Below, in pieces: positions 14,438 through 23,842 of a DNA stretch of 40,956 nt. The stretch comes from an uncultured Bacilli bacterium. Its GTDB lineage: Bacteria > Bacillota_I > Bacilli_A > RF39 > UBA660. The notes below the pieces were generated by a model, which saw only the letters and a list, made by a program, of their open reading frames with translations, was not told the DNA's origin and searched no databases. The DNA is taken from the NCBI GenBank assembly GCA_934089255.1, contig CAKOJI010000008.1, forward strand, positions 1 to 40,956, written 5' to 3'. How positions within the stretch are numbered: position 1 is the first letter of the stretch; every line of letters starts with the position of its first letter. The position numbers were made by a program, and so were the translations under genes.

Positions 14438-15211
14438 CTATCTAGGATATCCCACATACATCATTCCTTTAGATTTTAAACCACCAATTCCGTCTTTACC
14501 ATACTTGGTTTTATTTAACAGTTCTATTAAATTAATATTAGTATCCTTCTCAGTAAGTGCCAAGTTAATAGCAATAATAGCAGGGTCTAGTGCATGTATA
14601 TTAACTCTCTTAGGACTTGACGCAAAATTAGCACCAGCTTTAATTAATGCTTCATAGTCACTCTGACAAGCACCAGCAATTACTACTAATTTTTCATGAC
14701 TTTTTTCATACTCTCGTGCTTTAAAAACAGCATTAACAAAATTCTTTGAATTTTTATAATTGTTTATATCATTAATATCTTTAGACTTATTAATAGAATC
14801 GTGCCCGGTTAATATTAATATGTCCGGTTTATATTTTTTTAACAATTTAGGTATAACAGAACTTAAATCATTCTCGCCTACATATTCACCTACTGCAAAT
14901 ACGTTAGCCTTTCTATAAAAATCTATACATCTTTTTAAATAATCTCTATCTCCATCTATATGTAATATTTTACCAGGTAAATAAAAAAACTCACTTCTAT
15001 CCATATTATCTCTAACTAAAATATTTGCTTCTAATTCATCATCATTATTCTTATAATCACATTTTACTAAATCATCTATTTTTGAATCTGCAAATAGTCT
15101 AATATCTACTCCTTTTAAAATAACAATATCATCTTTTATATCAACTATACTAAAAACCGTATCATTATTATAACTGTTTCTAGTAACATAATCTCCTACT
15201 TTTAATTCCAT
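14438..15211 (-). CDS. yabG: YabG sporulation-specific protease
   Basis: 257 aa. An N-terminal SH3-like segment, MELKVGDYVTRNSYNNDTVF, leads into the YabG core. That core has ILHIDGDRDYLKRCIDFYRK, YKPDILILTGHD, VVIAGACQSDYEALIKAGANFASSPKRVNIHALDPAI and a Gly-rich end, YGKDGIGGLKSKGMMYVGYP. YabG is a cysteine protease that processes spore-coat proteins in the mother cell; the Cys of GACQS and the His of GHD or IHALDP are candidate catalytic residues. It sits immediately after rsmA as in B. subtilis. AGGTGAT precedes the ATG. Strong evidence for a sporulation programme in the lineage. Confidence 0.93.
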   Translation of the reverse strand: MELKVGDYVTRNSYNNDTVFSIVDIKDDIVILKGVDIRLFADSKIDDLVKCDYKNNDDELEANILVRDNMDRSEFFYLPGKILHIDGDRDYLKRCIDFYRKANVFAVGEYVGENDLSSVIPKLLKKYKPDILILTGHDSINKSKDINDINNYKNSKNFVNAVFKAREYEKSHEKLVVIAGACQSDYEALIKAGANFASSPKRVNIHALDPAIIAINLALTEKDTNINLIELLNKTKYGKDGIGGLKSKGMMYVGYPR

Positions 15212-15241
15212 ATGATCACCTATTTAAATATATAAAAACAA

Positions 15242-15266
15242 TAAAAAAAAAGAACAAAATAGTTCT
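15242..15266 (-). terminator. Terminator after rsmA
   Basis: The minus-strand stem AGAAC / GTTCT with a six-base loop and about eight T overlaps the rsmA stop. It is short but the T run is strong. Confidence 0.6.
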
Positions 15267-16041
15267 AATTTAACTTATTTGATATTTCAAGAAAAACATA
15301 ATATGGTACATCTTCTGCTCTTTTTTGCAAATCTAAATTATATTTTTTCAAAACTTCATTAATTAGATTTAAATCATAACCTTTTAAATTATTATTCAAA
15401 TTTTTTCTTTTATATTTAAACGCATCATTAATTAATTTTTTATATATATTAAAATCTTTAAGCTCTAATAATTCTTTTCTTTTAGTAAACTTTATAACAG
15501 CACTATCTACATTTGGAACAGGATAAAAATCATCTCTAGAAACTGTAAATAAATATTCTATAACATAAAAATAATTAAGTATGGCACTAATAGCACCATA
15601 ATCACTTGTACCAACACTAGCACTTAATCTTTCTGCAACCTCTTTTTGAACCATCATAACCATTACATCTGGCACAATATTCTCTTCTATAAATTTGTTA
15701 ATTATTGGAGTAGTTATATAGTATGGCACATTAGCAACAAAATATATAGATTTATAATCTTTTAAATACTGGTTCAATTGAATAGATAAAAAATCTTTAT
15801 ATACTATAGTTAAATTATCACTTTGTAATTTATCTAAATAAACTTTAAGTGATTCATCAATTTCAAAAGAAATAACTGGAACATTTTTTGTAATTAATCT
15901 TTTAGTTAAAACTCCACTTCCTGCACCCACTTCAACAATAATTGAATCTTTTGATACATTAAAAGAATCAGATATCTTATCTAATATTAAATCATTTTGT
16001 AAAAAATTTTGTCCATACTTCTTTTTAAAATTATGCTTCAT
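15265..16041 (-). CDS. rsmA: 16S rRNA adenine dimethyltransferase
   Basis: 258 aa, normal length. It dimethylates A1518 and A1519 in the 3' hairpin of 16S rRNA using SAM. N-terminal KKYGQNFLQND is the RsmA signature. Motif I is VEVGAGSGVLTKRL, the acidic motif is SFEID, and the catalytic motif IV is NVPYYITTPII (canonical NLPY variant). FYPVPNVDSAVIKF is the usual post-IV block. Absence confers kasugamycin resistance in other bacteria. The neighbours match B. subtilis (tatD, yabE, ksgA, yabG), but rnmV is missing from between. Confidence 0.96.
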   Translation of the reverse strand: MKHNFKKKYGQNFLQNDLILDKISDSFNVSKDSIIVEVGAGSGVLTKRLITKNVPVISFEIDESLKVYLDKLQSDNLTIVYKDFLSIQLNQYLKDYKSIYFVANVPYYITTPIINKFIEENIVPDVMVMMVQKEVAERLSASVGTSDYGAISAILNYFYVIEYLFTVSRDDFYPVPNVDSAVIKFTKRKELLELKDFNIYKKLINDAFKYKRKNLNNNLKGYDLNLINEVLKKYNLDLQKRAEDVPYYVFLEISNKLN

Positions 16042-16062
16042 AACACACTACCTCTTAAAAAA

Positions 16063-16590
16063 TCAAGAATTACTTCTTGACCATCCATATCTCAAAACAT
16101 CATAAGATATATATTTTCTACCAATTCCATAAGCATCATTAGTATGATTTACTAATAAGTCCAAGTTTGTACCAGTCACACCTCTATCAAGAACAATACC
16201 AATAACCTTTTCTCCATTATTTTGAAATCTAACAATAGATCCACACGCTAAACTCATAGATGACGCTAATATTCTTACACTACCATAATCTCCGTCCGAA
16301 TAATTTGTAGTACCATCTAAAACGTTTTGTCCAGTACAACCAAGAGTACCACCACATAAAGGACAATCAGCAGTATAACCCGTTAAATAACCAACATAGG
16401 TATCTTTAGGATAATATAAATCATTTTGTCTAATTTCTTCTATCTTAATTGCCATGGCTGTTAAATCTAATACTTTATTACTATTATCATTATAAACAGT
16501 TCCAACATCTTTTAAAACATTAATTTTACCAACACCAAAGATTGCTATTAAAATAATAAATAATTTTATAAAATTATTAATTTTTTTCAA
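16063..16590 (-). CDS. 3D-domain (YabE/RlpA-like) cell-wall protein
   Basis: About 175 aa from the preferred TTG start, which has AAGGTGG five bases upstream; the open frame extends 15 bases further. A signal or anchor segment (about 8-25, FIKLFIILIAIFGVG) is followed by a linker and the 3D domain. That domain runs from GYLTGYTADCPLCGGTLGCT to LACGSIVRFQNNGEKVIGIVLDRGV and NLDLLVN, a double-psi beta-barrel fold related to lytic transglycosylase MltA/RlpA. Four Cys could form disulfides. It holds the yabE position but lacks the G5 and YabE repeats. Likely acts on or in the cell wall. Confidence 0.8.
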   Translation of the reverse strand: MKKINNFIKLFIILIAIFGVGKINVLKDVGTVYNDNSNKVLDLTAMAIKIEEIRQNDLYYPKDTYVGYLTGYTADCPLCGGTLGCTGQNVLDGTTNYSDGDYGSVRILASSMSLACGSIVRFQNNGEKVIGIVLDRGVTGTNLDLLVNHTNDAYGIGRKYISYDVLRYGWSRSNS

Positions 16591-16634
16591 ATATACCACC
16601 TTCAAATAGTAATTATACTATATCAAAATTAACA

Positions 16635-17384
16635 CTATATGTCAAAAATATCACTAACATTTTTATTGGTAATATTTGAGAGTTCATCTACACTAATACT
16701 AAGATTACTTGAAATAAACTCAGCTATATATTTAATATTAGTACTATCATTCTTAGTCCCTCTATAAGGAACAGGAGAAAGATATGGACTATCAGTTTCA
16801 AAAACAATATTATTAACACCTATACTCTTTATAACATCAATTAATTTACAATTCTTAAATGTTATAACTCCGTTAATACCTAGTTTAAAACCCATTTTTA
16901 TATATTCTTTAGCAACTTCTATACTTCCATTAAAACAATGTATAACACCTCTTAATTTATAATCCTTTAAAATTTTTAACATATCACCAGTAGCATCTCT
17001 GCTATGAATTATAACAGGTAAGTCTAACTCTTGTGCTAAATCTAATTGACGTCTAAAAATATCTATTTGTTTATCCTTATTATCTTTTTCATAGTGGTAA
17101 TCTAACCCAATCTCACCAATAGCAACAATTTTTTTATTATTTTTATTATTCTTGATCAAATCTATTACTTTTAAAATTTCACTCATATCATTTTCTGGGT
17201 GTAATCCTAAAGCACAATAAACATTTTCATAAGATTTTGATAACTCTAAAACTTCTAAACAAGATTCATAATCACACCCGTTATTAATTATTTTAGATAT
17301 CCCACCATTAAATATTTTTACCATTATTTTATCAATATCAGCATAATATTCTTTATATATATGACAATGACTATCAACAAACAT
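16635..17384 (-). CDS. tatD: TatD-family metal-dependent hydrolase
   Basis: About 249 aa from the preferred ATG (17382-17384), which has GGTGAT upstream; a TTG lies four codons earlier. TIM-barrel amidohydrolase fold with DSHCH (metal ligands, N-terminus), GEIGLDYHYEKDN, IHSRDATG, HCFNGS and ETDSPYLSPVPYRG, all canonical. TatD/YcfH/YabD proteins are 3'-5' deoxyribonucleases implicated in DNA repair. Syntenic with yabD next to yabE in Bacillus. Confidence 0.93.
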   Translation of the reverse strand: MFVDSHCHIYKEYYADIDKIMVKIFNGGISKIINNGCDYESCLEVLELSKSYENVYCALGLHPENDMSEILKVIDLIKNNKNNKKIVAIGEIGLDYHYEKDNKDKQIDIFRRQLDLAQELDLPVIIHSRDATGDMLKILKDYKLRGVIHCFNGSIEVAKEYIKMGFKLGINGVITFKNCKLIDVIKSIGVNNIVFETDSPYLSPVPYRGTKNDSTNIKYIAEFISSNLSISVDELSNITNKNVSDIFDI

Positions 17385-17410
17385 ATAAATCACCAAAAAA
17401 ATTATATAAC

Positions 17411-17433
17411 AAAAAAAAGCATATTTCTATGCT
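17411..17433 (-). terminator. Terminator after spoVT
   Basis: The minus-strand stem AGCATA / TATGCT with loop GAAA and eight T overlaps the spoVT stop. Confidence 0.8.
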
Positions 17434-17923
17434 ATTTTATAATATCTAACAAAATATTAGTAATATCTTTATAAATATCAATATCATCTTTTAACTTATC
17501 ACTAACAAAAACAATATAACCATATAAATTACTATCTCTTATTAATTGATAAGTTTTAATATAACCATTGACTCTAATATCATTATCAAATAATAATTCT
17601 TTTTGATCTTGATTAATTAAAAAATCATTTATATCATTAAGTAATATTGAATTATCTTTAATATCACTAATATTCGTTGAAACTACCTTATTTTGTTCTA
17701 AAATAAATGTATTAATTAATAAATATTTACCAATAAAATTCAAAACATTATCAAATTTTTCTTTTAATAAAAAAATACCACCAGTTTTTTTTAAAATAAT
17801 ATTATCATCTTCTATATACAATTCTAATTCATCAAAATCTCTAATCTTAAAAGTATTTCTTATTTGTTTAGGTATAACAATTCTACCTAATTCGTCCACT
17901 CTTTTTTTAAAAGTGTTATTCAT
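17432..17923 (-). CDS. spoVT: SpoVT/AbrB-family transcription regulator
   Basis: 163 aa. The N-terminal swapped-hairpin AbrB domain (about 1-50) reads KKRVDELGRIVIPKQIRNTF followed by KIRDFDELELYIEDDNIILKK. The C-terminal half (about 55-163) is the GAF-like domain of SpoVT: FIGKYLLINTFILEQNKVVSTNISDIKDNSI, then YGYIVFVSDKL. SpoVT tunes late forespore (sigma-G) genes in Bacillus. The mfd-spoVT pairing matches B. subtilis and supports this over plain AbrB. GGTGAT lies upstream of the ATG. Confidence 0.88.
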   Translation of the reverse strand: MNNTFKKRVDELGRIVIPKQIRNTFKIRDFDELELYIEDDNIILKKTGGIFLLKEKFDNVLNFIGKYLLINTFILEQNKVVSTNISDIKDNSILLNDINDFLINQDQKELLFDNDIRVNGYIKTYQLIRDSNLYGYIVFVSDKLKDDIDIYKDITNILLDIIK

Positions 17924-17951
17924 TGAGTATCACCAATATTATTATGAATAA

Positions 17952-20900
17952 TTACTTACCTTTTATACAAGTTTTAACAAGTATTAATAAATCTAATAAA
18001 TCTTTTACATAATCATTTTTTCTATTTAATATATTCAAACTTATAATTAACTTTTTATTAAAATATTTTAAAGTAAATTTATTGTTAATAGAATATATTT
18101 GTAAAAATAATTTTTCTCCATCCAAATTTTCTGAAATAGATTCTGGAAATTCAATCTGAACAGCATTACCAATATATTTAATATTATTTATACCCATATC
18201 TTGTGCAACACTTTGAAACCATTCTTCATACATATAATTTATTATATTATCACTTAATTTACCAAATCTATCTTCAAGCTCATTTTTAACTTTATCAAAT
18301 TTTTCTTTAGAATCTATTTCATTTATCAATTTATGTATTTCAATTCTAATAGCTTCATCATCTACATAATCAAGAGAAATTGAAGTGTCTACATTTAAAA
18401 GTGTCTTATCACTATCATTTATCTCTTTAACTTCTTTACCTTTTAAACGATTAATTTCATCATTAACCATATCCATATATAAATCTATACCAACAGAACT
18501 AACAAAACCTGATTGAGTACTACCTAATAATTCACCAGCACCTCTAATCGATAAATCACGCATTGCAATTTTATATCCACTACCTAATTCTGTAAAATCA
18601 CGTATAGTTTGTAAACGTTTAATTGCAATATCATTAAGCATTTTATTTTTATCATACATCATATAAGCATAAGCAATTTTATCACTTCTACCAACTCTAC
18701 CTCTAATTTGATATAGTTGACTAAGTCCAAATCTATCAGCATTTTTTATAATAAGAGTATTAACATTTGGAATATCTATTCCAGTTTCTATAATTGTTGT
18801 ACATATTAAGACATTATAATTTCCATCAATAAAATCCGTCACTATATTATCTAACTTATTCTTTTCCATCCTACCGTGCGCAATAGCAACATTTGCTTCA
18901 GGAACCAGAGTTTTTACTTTTACTAATTCCTCATCTAACTTTTCTATATTATTTATTAAAATATATACTTGTCCATCACGAGACAATTCTTTATATATAG
19001 CCTCTTTCAATAAATAATCATTATCTTCTACCACATAAGTTTGAACAGGATATCTATTTATAGGAGGAGTATCAATTATTGACATATCTTTAACACCACT
19101 CATAGATAACTTTAAAGTTCTAGGAATTGGAGTAGCAGATAACGTAAGAACATTAACACTATTTCTTAATTGCTTAATTTTTTCCTTTTGACTAACTCCA
19201 AATCTTTGTTCCTCATCAATTATAAGTAAACCCAAATTCTTATACTCTATTTTATCATTTAACAATTTATGTGTTCCTATTACAATATCTACAGTACCTT
19301 TCTTAATACCATTTAATATTCTTTCCACATCTTTAGGAGTATTAAACCTATTTAAAAGTTCTATATTAACTGGAAAATGCCTAAATCTTTTAATAGCTGT
19401 TTCATATTGTTGTTTAGATAAAAGTGTCGTTGGACAAAGATAAGCAACTTGCCTATTATTCATTACAGTTCTAAACATAGCTCTCATAGCTACTTCAGTT
19501 TTACCAAAACCGACATCTCCACAAAGTAACCTATCCATAGGTTTAGTATTTGATAAATCATTTAAAATATCATTTATAGATTTTGTTTGATCTGGAGTTT
19601 CTTCATACTCAAAGTCATTTTTAAAAAGAACTTCTTCTGGAGTTTCTACATACTTTTCACCAACTACAATTTCTCTTTCAGCATATAATTTAATTAAATC
19701 TTGTGAAATATCATCAATTTTTTTTCGAACTTTTTCTTTTGTCTTTAACCAATTATTGTTACTCAAACTATTTAATTTTGGAACACTAGCTTCAGCATCA
19801 CTATACTTATAAATAGTTTCTATTTTCTGAGCAGGAACATATATTTTATCATTACCTAAATAAGTAATTAATAAATAATCTTTCTTAATTCCATTATTAT
19901 CTAAAGTTACTAAACCTTGATATTGTCCTATACCGTGAGAAATATGTACAACATAATCTCCCTTCTTTAAATCATCAAAACCTTTTATTTTTCTACCCAT
20001 CTTATAATGATTTATAAATAAAGACTTCTTCTGAATATTTTCAATATCATATTCAGATATAACAATATAATTATCAAACTCAAAACCTCTTTGAATATTT
20101 TTCTTTACAACATTAACTCTATCAAAAATATAAGTATTAAAAGATAAATCGTTACCAAATAAACTAATTAATTTATCTATTAAACAAGTATTAGTAACCA
20201 TAAAAACTACTATCTTATCTTTTTTATACTTATTAACAAATTTTACTAAATTATCATAATTATTATTAAAATTTATAATTTCACTAGATTTATAATTTTT
20301 AACACTTGATTTAATTTTTTCATCATCTAAAGTATTTATATAAATTATATTATCTTTAACAACATCTTTAAATTCACTAAAATATTCACTATCTAAACCA
20401 TATTCTTTTTTATCTTCTAAATATTTATTATAAGAATTTATAGTTTTTTTATAATCTATAAAAACTGTTAAAAAATCACCTAATTTATTACTCAAATTCT
20501 CTTTTTGAGAAAAACCATCATCAGAAAAACTATAAACCTCATAACTATCAATTGTTTTATAAGACATCTGAGTATCAGGAGAAAAATATCTTATAGACTC
20601 AACATCTTCTCCAAAAAATTCTATTCTTATTGGAAGTTCACTATCAACCGGATATAAATCAACAATAAAATTTCTAACAGCATACTCACCTGTTGAAGTT
20701 ACAAGATTTGTCTTATTATAAGAATTATTATCTAAAAACTCTAATAAATCTTTTCGCTTAATAGTATTATCAATATTAAATTTAACAACATTTTTATTTA
20801 TTCTCTTTAAATAACCACTCAAATTAGTAACAATAATATTTTTATCTTTTATTTTATTTAAAACTTCTATTCTAGATAATTTTAAATCAGGACTTTCAGA

Positions 20901-21125
20901 TATAGCTAAAACGGTTGCAAATTCATCCATCGGAAAAAGGCATACATCATTATTTATACACTGTACACCTTTATAAAAATTATTAGCTTCATATAAACTA
21001 TCTGTTACCACTAAAATAGATTTATCATTGTTTAAATAATAATTATTAACATATTCATAAATCAAAGAATTAGTTAATCCAGTAACAGTTAAATTATTTT
21101 CATATAAAAATAAATCACTCCACAT
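17952..21125 (-). CDS. mfd: Transcription-repair coupling factor Mfd
   Basis: About 1,057 aa from the preferred ATG (GGAAAG seven bases upstream); an ATG 15 bases earlier overlaps pth. Mfd removes RNA polymerase stalled at lesions and recruits UvrA. The order is UvrB-like N-terminal domains (about 1-380) and a CarD-like RNA-polymerase interaction domain (GDYVVHISHGIGQYQGL; about 385-470). Then come the RecG-like translocase motors with Walker A GDVGFGKT (about 535), DEEQ box IIDEEQRFG and motif III LSATPIPRTL. Next are IETGIDIPNVNTLIIKNADR and QIRGRVGRS, and a C-terminal TRCF domain. It is slightly short of the usual 1,150 aa but has all motifs. Confidence 0.96.
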   Translation of the reverse strand: MWSDLFLYENNLTVTGLTNSLIYEYVNNYYLNNDKSILVVTDSLYEANNFYKGVQCINNDVCLFPMDEFATVLAISESPDLKLSRIEVLNKIKDKNIIVTNLSGYLKRINKNVVKFNIDNTIKRKDLLEFLDNNSYNKTNLVTSTGEYAVRNFIVDLYPVDSELPIRIEFFGEDVESIRYFSPDTQMSYKTIDSYEVYSFSDDGFSQKENLSNKLGDFLTVFIDYKKTINSYNKYLEDKKEYGLDSEYFSEFKDVVKDNIIYINTLDDEKIKSSVKNYKSSEIINFNNNYDNLVKFVNKYKKDKIVVFMVTNTCLIDKLISLFGNDLSFNTYIFDRVNVVKKNIQRGFEFDNYIVISEYDIENIQKKSLFINHYKMGRKIKGFDDLKKGDYVVHISHGIGQYQGLVTLDNNGIKKDYLLITYLGNDKIYVPAQKIETIYKYSDAEASVPKLNSLSNNNWLKTKEKVRKKIDDISQDLIKLYAEREIVVGEKYVETPEEVLFKNDFEYEETPDQTKSINDILNDLSNTKPMDRLLCGDVGFGKTEVAMRAMFRTVMNNRQVAYLCPTTLLSKQQYETAIKRFRHFPVNIELLNRFNTPKDVERILNGIKKGTVDIVIGTHKLLNDKIEYKNLGLLIIDEEQRFGVSQKEKIKQLRNSVNVLTLSATPIPRTLKLSMSGVKDMSIIDTPPINRYPVQTYVVEDNDYLLKEAIYKELSRDGQVYILINNIEKLDEELVKVKTLVPEANVAIAHGRMEKNKLDNIVTDFIDGNYNVLICTTIIETGIDIPNVNTLIIKNADRFGLSQLYQIRGRVGRSDKIAYAYMMYDKNKMLNDIAIKRLQTIRDFTELGSGYKIAMRDLSIRGAGELLGSTQSGFVSSVGIDLYMDMVNDEINRLKGKEVKEINDSDKTLLNVDTSISLDYVDDEAIRIEIHKLINEIDSKEKFDKVKNELEDRFGKLSDNIINYMYEEWFQSVAQDMGINNIKYIGNAVQIEFPESISENLDGEKLFLQIYSINNKFTLKYFNKKLIISLNILNRKNDYVKDLLDLLILVKTCIKGK

Positions 21126-21129
21126 ATAA

Positions 21130-21675
21130 TCACTTTCCATTGTATTTGTTCATTACACATTTATAATCATTCAAAATAAAATCATTAATAGCATTATCAG
21201 TTTTATTAAAATCAATACTATTTAACTCACTCTTATTAAATTTTCCTAAAACAAAATCAATTACATCTTTTTTTAATTTAGAATTTATTCCAATTTTCAT
21301 TCTAAAAAATTTTTGAGATTTAAGACAATTAATAATAGATTTAATTCCATTATGTCCACCACTACTACTATCAAATTTAAATCTAATTATACCATTTTCG
21401 ATATCTAAATCATCGTGTATAATCATTATATCATTCAAATCAATATCATAATATTTAACAACTTCACTAACACATATACCAGAATTATTCATATAAGTTA
21501 ACGGTTTTAAAAATATAACTTTTTTACCATCACAATTTTTTTCATAAATTAAACCATTAAACTTTTCTTTAAAAGAAACATTACCTAAATAATGGTCTAT
21601 AACCATAAACCCTATGTTATGTCTAGTATTATCATATTCTTTTCCGGGATTACCCAAACCAACAATTAATTTCAT
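21130..21675 (-). CDS. pth: Peptidyl-tRNA hydrolase
   Basis: 181 aa, normal length. Recycles tRNA from peptidyl-tRNA released during translation. Family marks: MKLIVGLGNPGKEYDNTRHN, where the Asn and His lie in the active site; KPLTYMNNSG; IMIIHDDLDIENG (catalytic Asp); and SSGGHNGIKSI. GGAGG precedes the ATG. The start overlaps the trmN6 stop (ATGA), and the Mfd start follows closely, so all are one transcript. Confidence 0.96.
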   Translation of the reverse strand: MKLIVGLGNPGKEYDNTRHNIGFMVIDHYLGNVSFKEKFNGLIYEKNCDGKKVIFLKPLTYMNNSGICVSEVVKYYDIDLNDIMIIHDDLDIENGIIRFKFDSSSGGHNGIKSIINCLKSQKFFRMKIGINSKLKKDVIDFVLGKFNKSELNSIDFNKTDNAINDFILNDYKCVMNKYNGK

Positions 21676-22358
21676 ATTTCCTCCAAATATTTATCTATAA
21701 ATAATGGCTTTAAAACTTTTAAATCATTTTTACACCCATACTTTGCCTCTACTAATAAAAAGCACGAAGAACTATTTATATTATCATAAACAAATTGAAT
21801 TTTACGCAAACCAAAATTATATTTCTTCAATAAATCAAAAATTTCTATCATTCTATCACATCTGTGTACAAAATACAAACTACCACTATGTTTAATAATT
21901 TTAGAAGCAGTACTAATAATATCTTCTAAATTAATTAAAATTTCGTGACGAGCAATAGCCTTAGTATTATTCTCATTTATTACATTTTTATTAATATATT
22001 TAAAATACGGTGGATTACAAGTAATTATATCAAATTTATAATCAAAAAAATCAGAACAATTCTTCAAATCCATATTTATAAAATTTATATTATTTATTTT
22101 ATTTTCATTAATACTCTTTAAACCTAATTCATATATATCTTTTTGTATTTCAATCCCAACGATATTCTTATCAAATTTAGTAGATAATATCATTGGAATA
22201 GGTGCATTACCAGAACAAAAATCAATTATATTCTTTACTCTATAAGTAATATCTACAAATTCAGCAAGTAAAACTGAATCAATAGAAAATTTAAAATAAT
22301 CTGGGTTCTGGTATATTTTTAAATCATAATTTAATAAATCATTTATCACTATAATCAA
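21672..22358 (-). CDS. trmN6: tRNA1(Val) A37 N6-methyltransferase-like protein
   Basis: Up to 228 aa. Class I SAM methyltransferase: N-terminal YQNPDYFKFSIDSVLLAEFV, motif I IIDFCSGNAPIPMIL, acidic motif GIEIQKD, and catalytic motif IV ITCNPPYFKY (NPPY for an exocyclic amino group). This pattern and the position next to ricT match YabB/TrmN6 of Bacillus. No ATG is available. The start is TTG (22356-22358) or GTG (22347-22349), inside the end of ricT without a clear ribosome site, so re-initiation from ricT is likely. Confidence 0.82.
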   Translation of the reverse strand: MIIVINDLLNYDLKIYQNPDYFKFSIDSVLLAEFVDITYRVKNIIDFCSGNAPIPMILSTKFDKNIVGIEIQKDIYELGLKSINENKINNINFINMDLKNCSDFFDYKFDIITCNPPYFKYINKNVINENNTKAIARHEILINLEDIISTASKIIKHSGSLYFVHRCDRMIEIFDLLKKYNFGLRKIQFVYDNINSSSCFLLVEAKYGCKNDLKVLKPLFIDKYLEEI

Positions 22359-23115
22359 CTACTTTATTAACACCGTCAATACTAACTGTAACTTCCTGTT
22401 TTAAAACGTCAATTTTAATAACTTTACCCATAACACCATCAACTGATATTTCTTGATTAAGTTTAGGAATTTTTTTTCTACATCTTGAATAGGTATCATC
22501 CTCATAAGACAAACAACACAAAAGTCTACCGCAACATCCATTTATTTTATTTGGATTTAATGAAATATTTTGATTTTTAGCCATATTAATTGAAATACCG
22601 TCCATAGATTCTTTAAAAGTTTTACAACAAAGAGTCATACCACACATACCTATACCGCCAACTTCTTTCGCTTTATCTCTTGCGCCAACTTGATGTAATT
22701 CAATATGTGTTTTATATTTTGATGCTAAATACTTAACAAGTTCTCTAAAATCTACACGTTCTTCAGCAACGAAATTAAATATCAATTGTTTCTTATCAAA
22801 AGTATACATTGCGTCTATTAAACGCATAGGAATTTTATCTTCCATAATTTTCTTTTTAGTATCTTCTAAAACAATAATTGCATCTTTTAAATTTCTTAAA
22901 TAACTATCATAGTCTTTTTTTGTAGCTTTTTTTAAAACGGGTTTCAAAGTAAAATTATAATTTTTTAGTTCAACATTAACATCATTTACACTTGCTAATT
23001 GTGTACCCTTTTCAGTTTCTACTAAAACATAGTCACCTTTTTTTAATTCAACACCATTACTATCAAAATAATAAGATTTCCCATCTTCTTTAAATTTAAC
23101 AGATATAACTGCCAC
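22339..23115 (-). CDS. ricT: RicT (YaaT), PSP1-domain regulator of RNA decay and development
   Basis: About 258 aa from the preferred GTG, with AGGAAGTGAT upstream; a GTG nine bases earlier overlaps the holB stop. The PSP1 domain includes LVETEKGTQLASVND and EERVDFRELVKYLASKYKTH. The Cys cluster GIGMCGMTLCCKTF with CCGRLLCCLSYEDDTY belongs to the iron-sulfur-binding part. RicT with RicA and RicF modulates RNase Y and Spo0A phosphorylation, so it affects sporulation, competence and biofilm. The holB-ricT neighbourhood is the Bacillus order. Confidence 0.92.
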   Translation of the reverse strand: MAVISVKFKEDGKSYYFDSNGVELKKGDYVLVETEKGTQLASVNDVNVELKNYNFTLKPVLKKATKKDYDSYLRNLKDAIIVLEDTKKKIMEDKIPMRLIDAMYTFDKKQLIFNFVAEERVDFRELVKYLASKYKTHIELHQVGARDKAKEVGGIGMCGMTLCCKTFKESMDGISINMAKNQNISLNPNKINGCCGRLLCCLSYEDDTYSRCRKKIPKLNQEISVDGVMGKVIKIDVLKQEVTVSIDGVNKVVDYSDK

Positions 23116-23120
23116 AACTA

Positions 23121-23840
23121 TCACTTCCTATTCAATATCAAATAATCTAAAACATAATCAACATTAACATTTGAATTCAACATTATTATAACATCATTAA
23201 CAATTTTTAAGTTAGATAAATCATAAATATTATCTTTTAATGAAGATTTATAAATAATATAATCTCTAAACAAATTTATTAAATCATTTCTATCATATTT
23301 TTCAAAATTTTTTTTTGCATTAAATAACTGAACATACTTATTTTCCTTAAAAATATTATCTATTATATCAAAACTATTACTACTAACCTTTTGTTCATTA
23401 GAATAGATCGCATTTACAATCTGACATCTACTTTTTATAGTTTGTAAAACCGCATCAAGATTATCTGTTATAAAAAATGCAATAACACCATCAAGTGGTT
23501 CTTCTAAAAATTTTAAAATCATATTAGAAGTTGTAGAATTTAACTTATGCGCTTCTTCTATTAAATAAATTCTATTATTATGTAAATAAGTTGTAGTTTG
23601 AAAAAAATTTAATAAATCTCCCATATCTTCTTTTATTATATTTTTTTTATCACTTTTTTTAACAATAACTAAATCACTTGATAAAGTATTAATATCAGTA
23701 GTCCCAAAAATACTATTTATTAAATTATAAACATCTTTCTGACATTGAAAAAAATCATTTGTATAAAAAATATACGAATGAGAATTTTTTTTATTATCAA
23801 ATTCATTTTGTATCTCATTAAAAAGAGAATTTATAAACAA
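23121..23840 (-). CDS. holB: DNA polymerase III delta-prime subunit
   Basis: About 239 aa from a TTG with AGGTGG five bases upstream, two bases after the bofA stop. AAA+ clamp-loader fold: HSYIFYTNDFFQCQKDVYNLI stands in place of a Walker A, which is not functional in delta-prime. RIYLIEEAHKLNSTTSNMILKFLEEP is the Walker B-like region, and IKSRCQIV carries the SRC arginine-finger motif. It is shorter than typical (about 330 aa); domain III is small. Works with DnaX and delta to load the DnaN clamp. Confidence 0.88.
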   Translation of the reverse strand: MFINSLFNEIQNEFDNKKNSHSYIFYTNDFFQCQKDVYNLINSIFGTTDINTLSSDLVIVKKSDKKNIIKEDMGDLLNFFQTTTYLHNNRIYLIEEAHKLNSTTSNMILKFLEEPLDGVIAFFITDNLDAVLQTIKSRCQIVNAIYSNEQKVSSNSFDIIDNIFKENKYVQLFNAKKNFEKYDRNDLINLFRDYIIYKSSLKDNIYDLSNLKIVNDVIIMLNSNVNVDYVLDYLILNRK

Positions 23841-23842
23841 AC

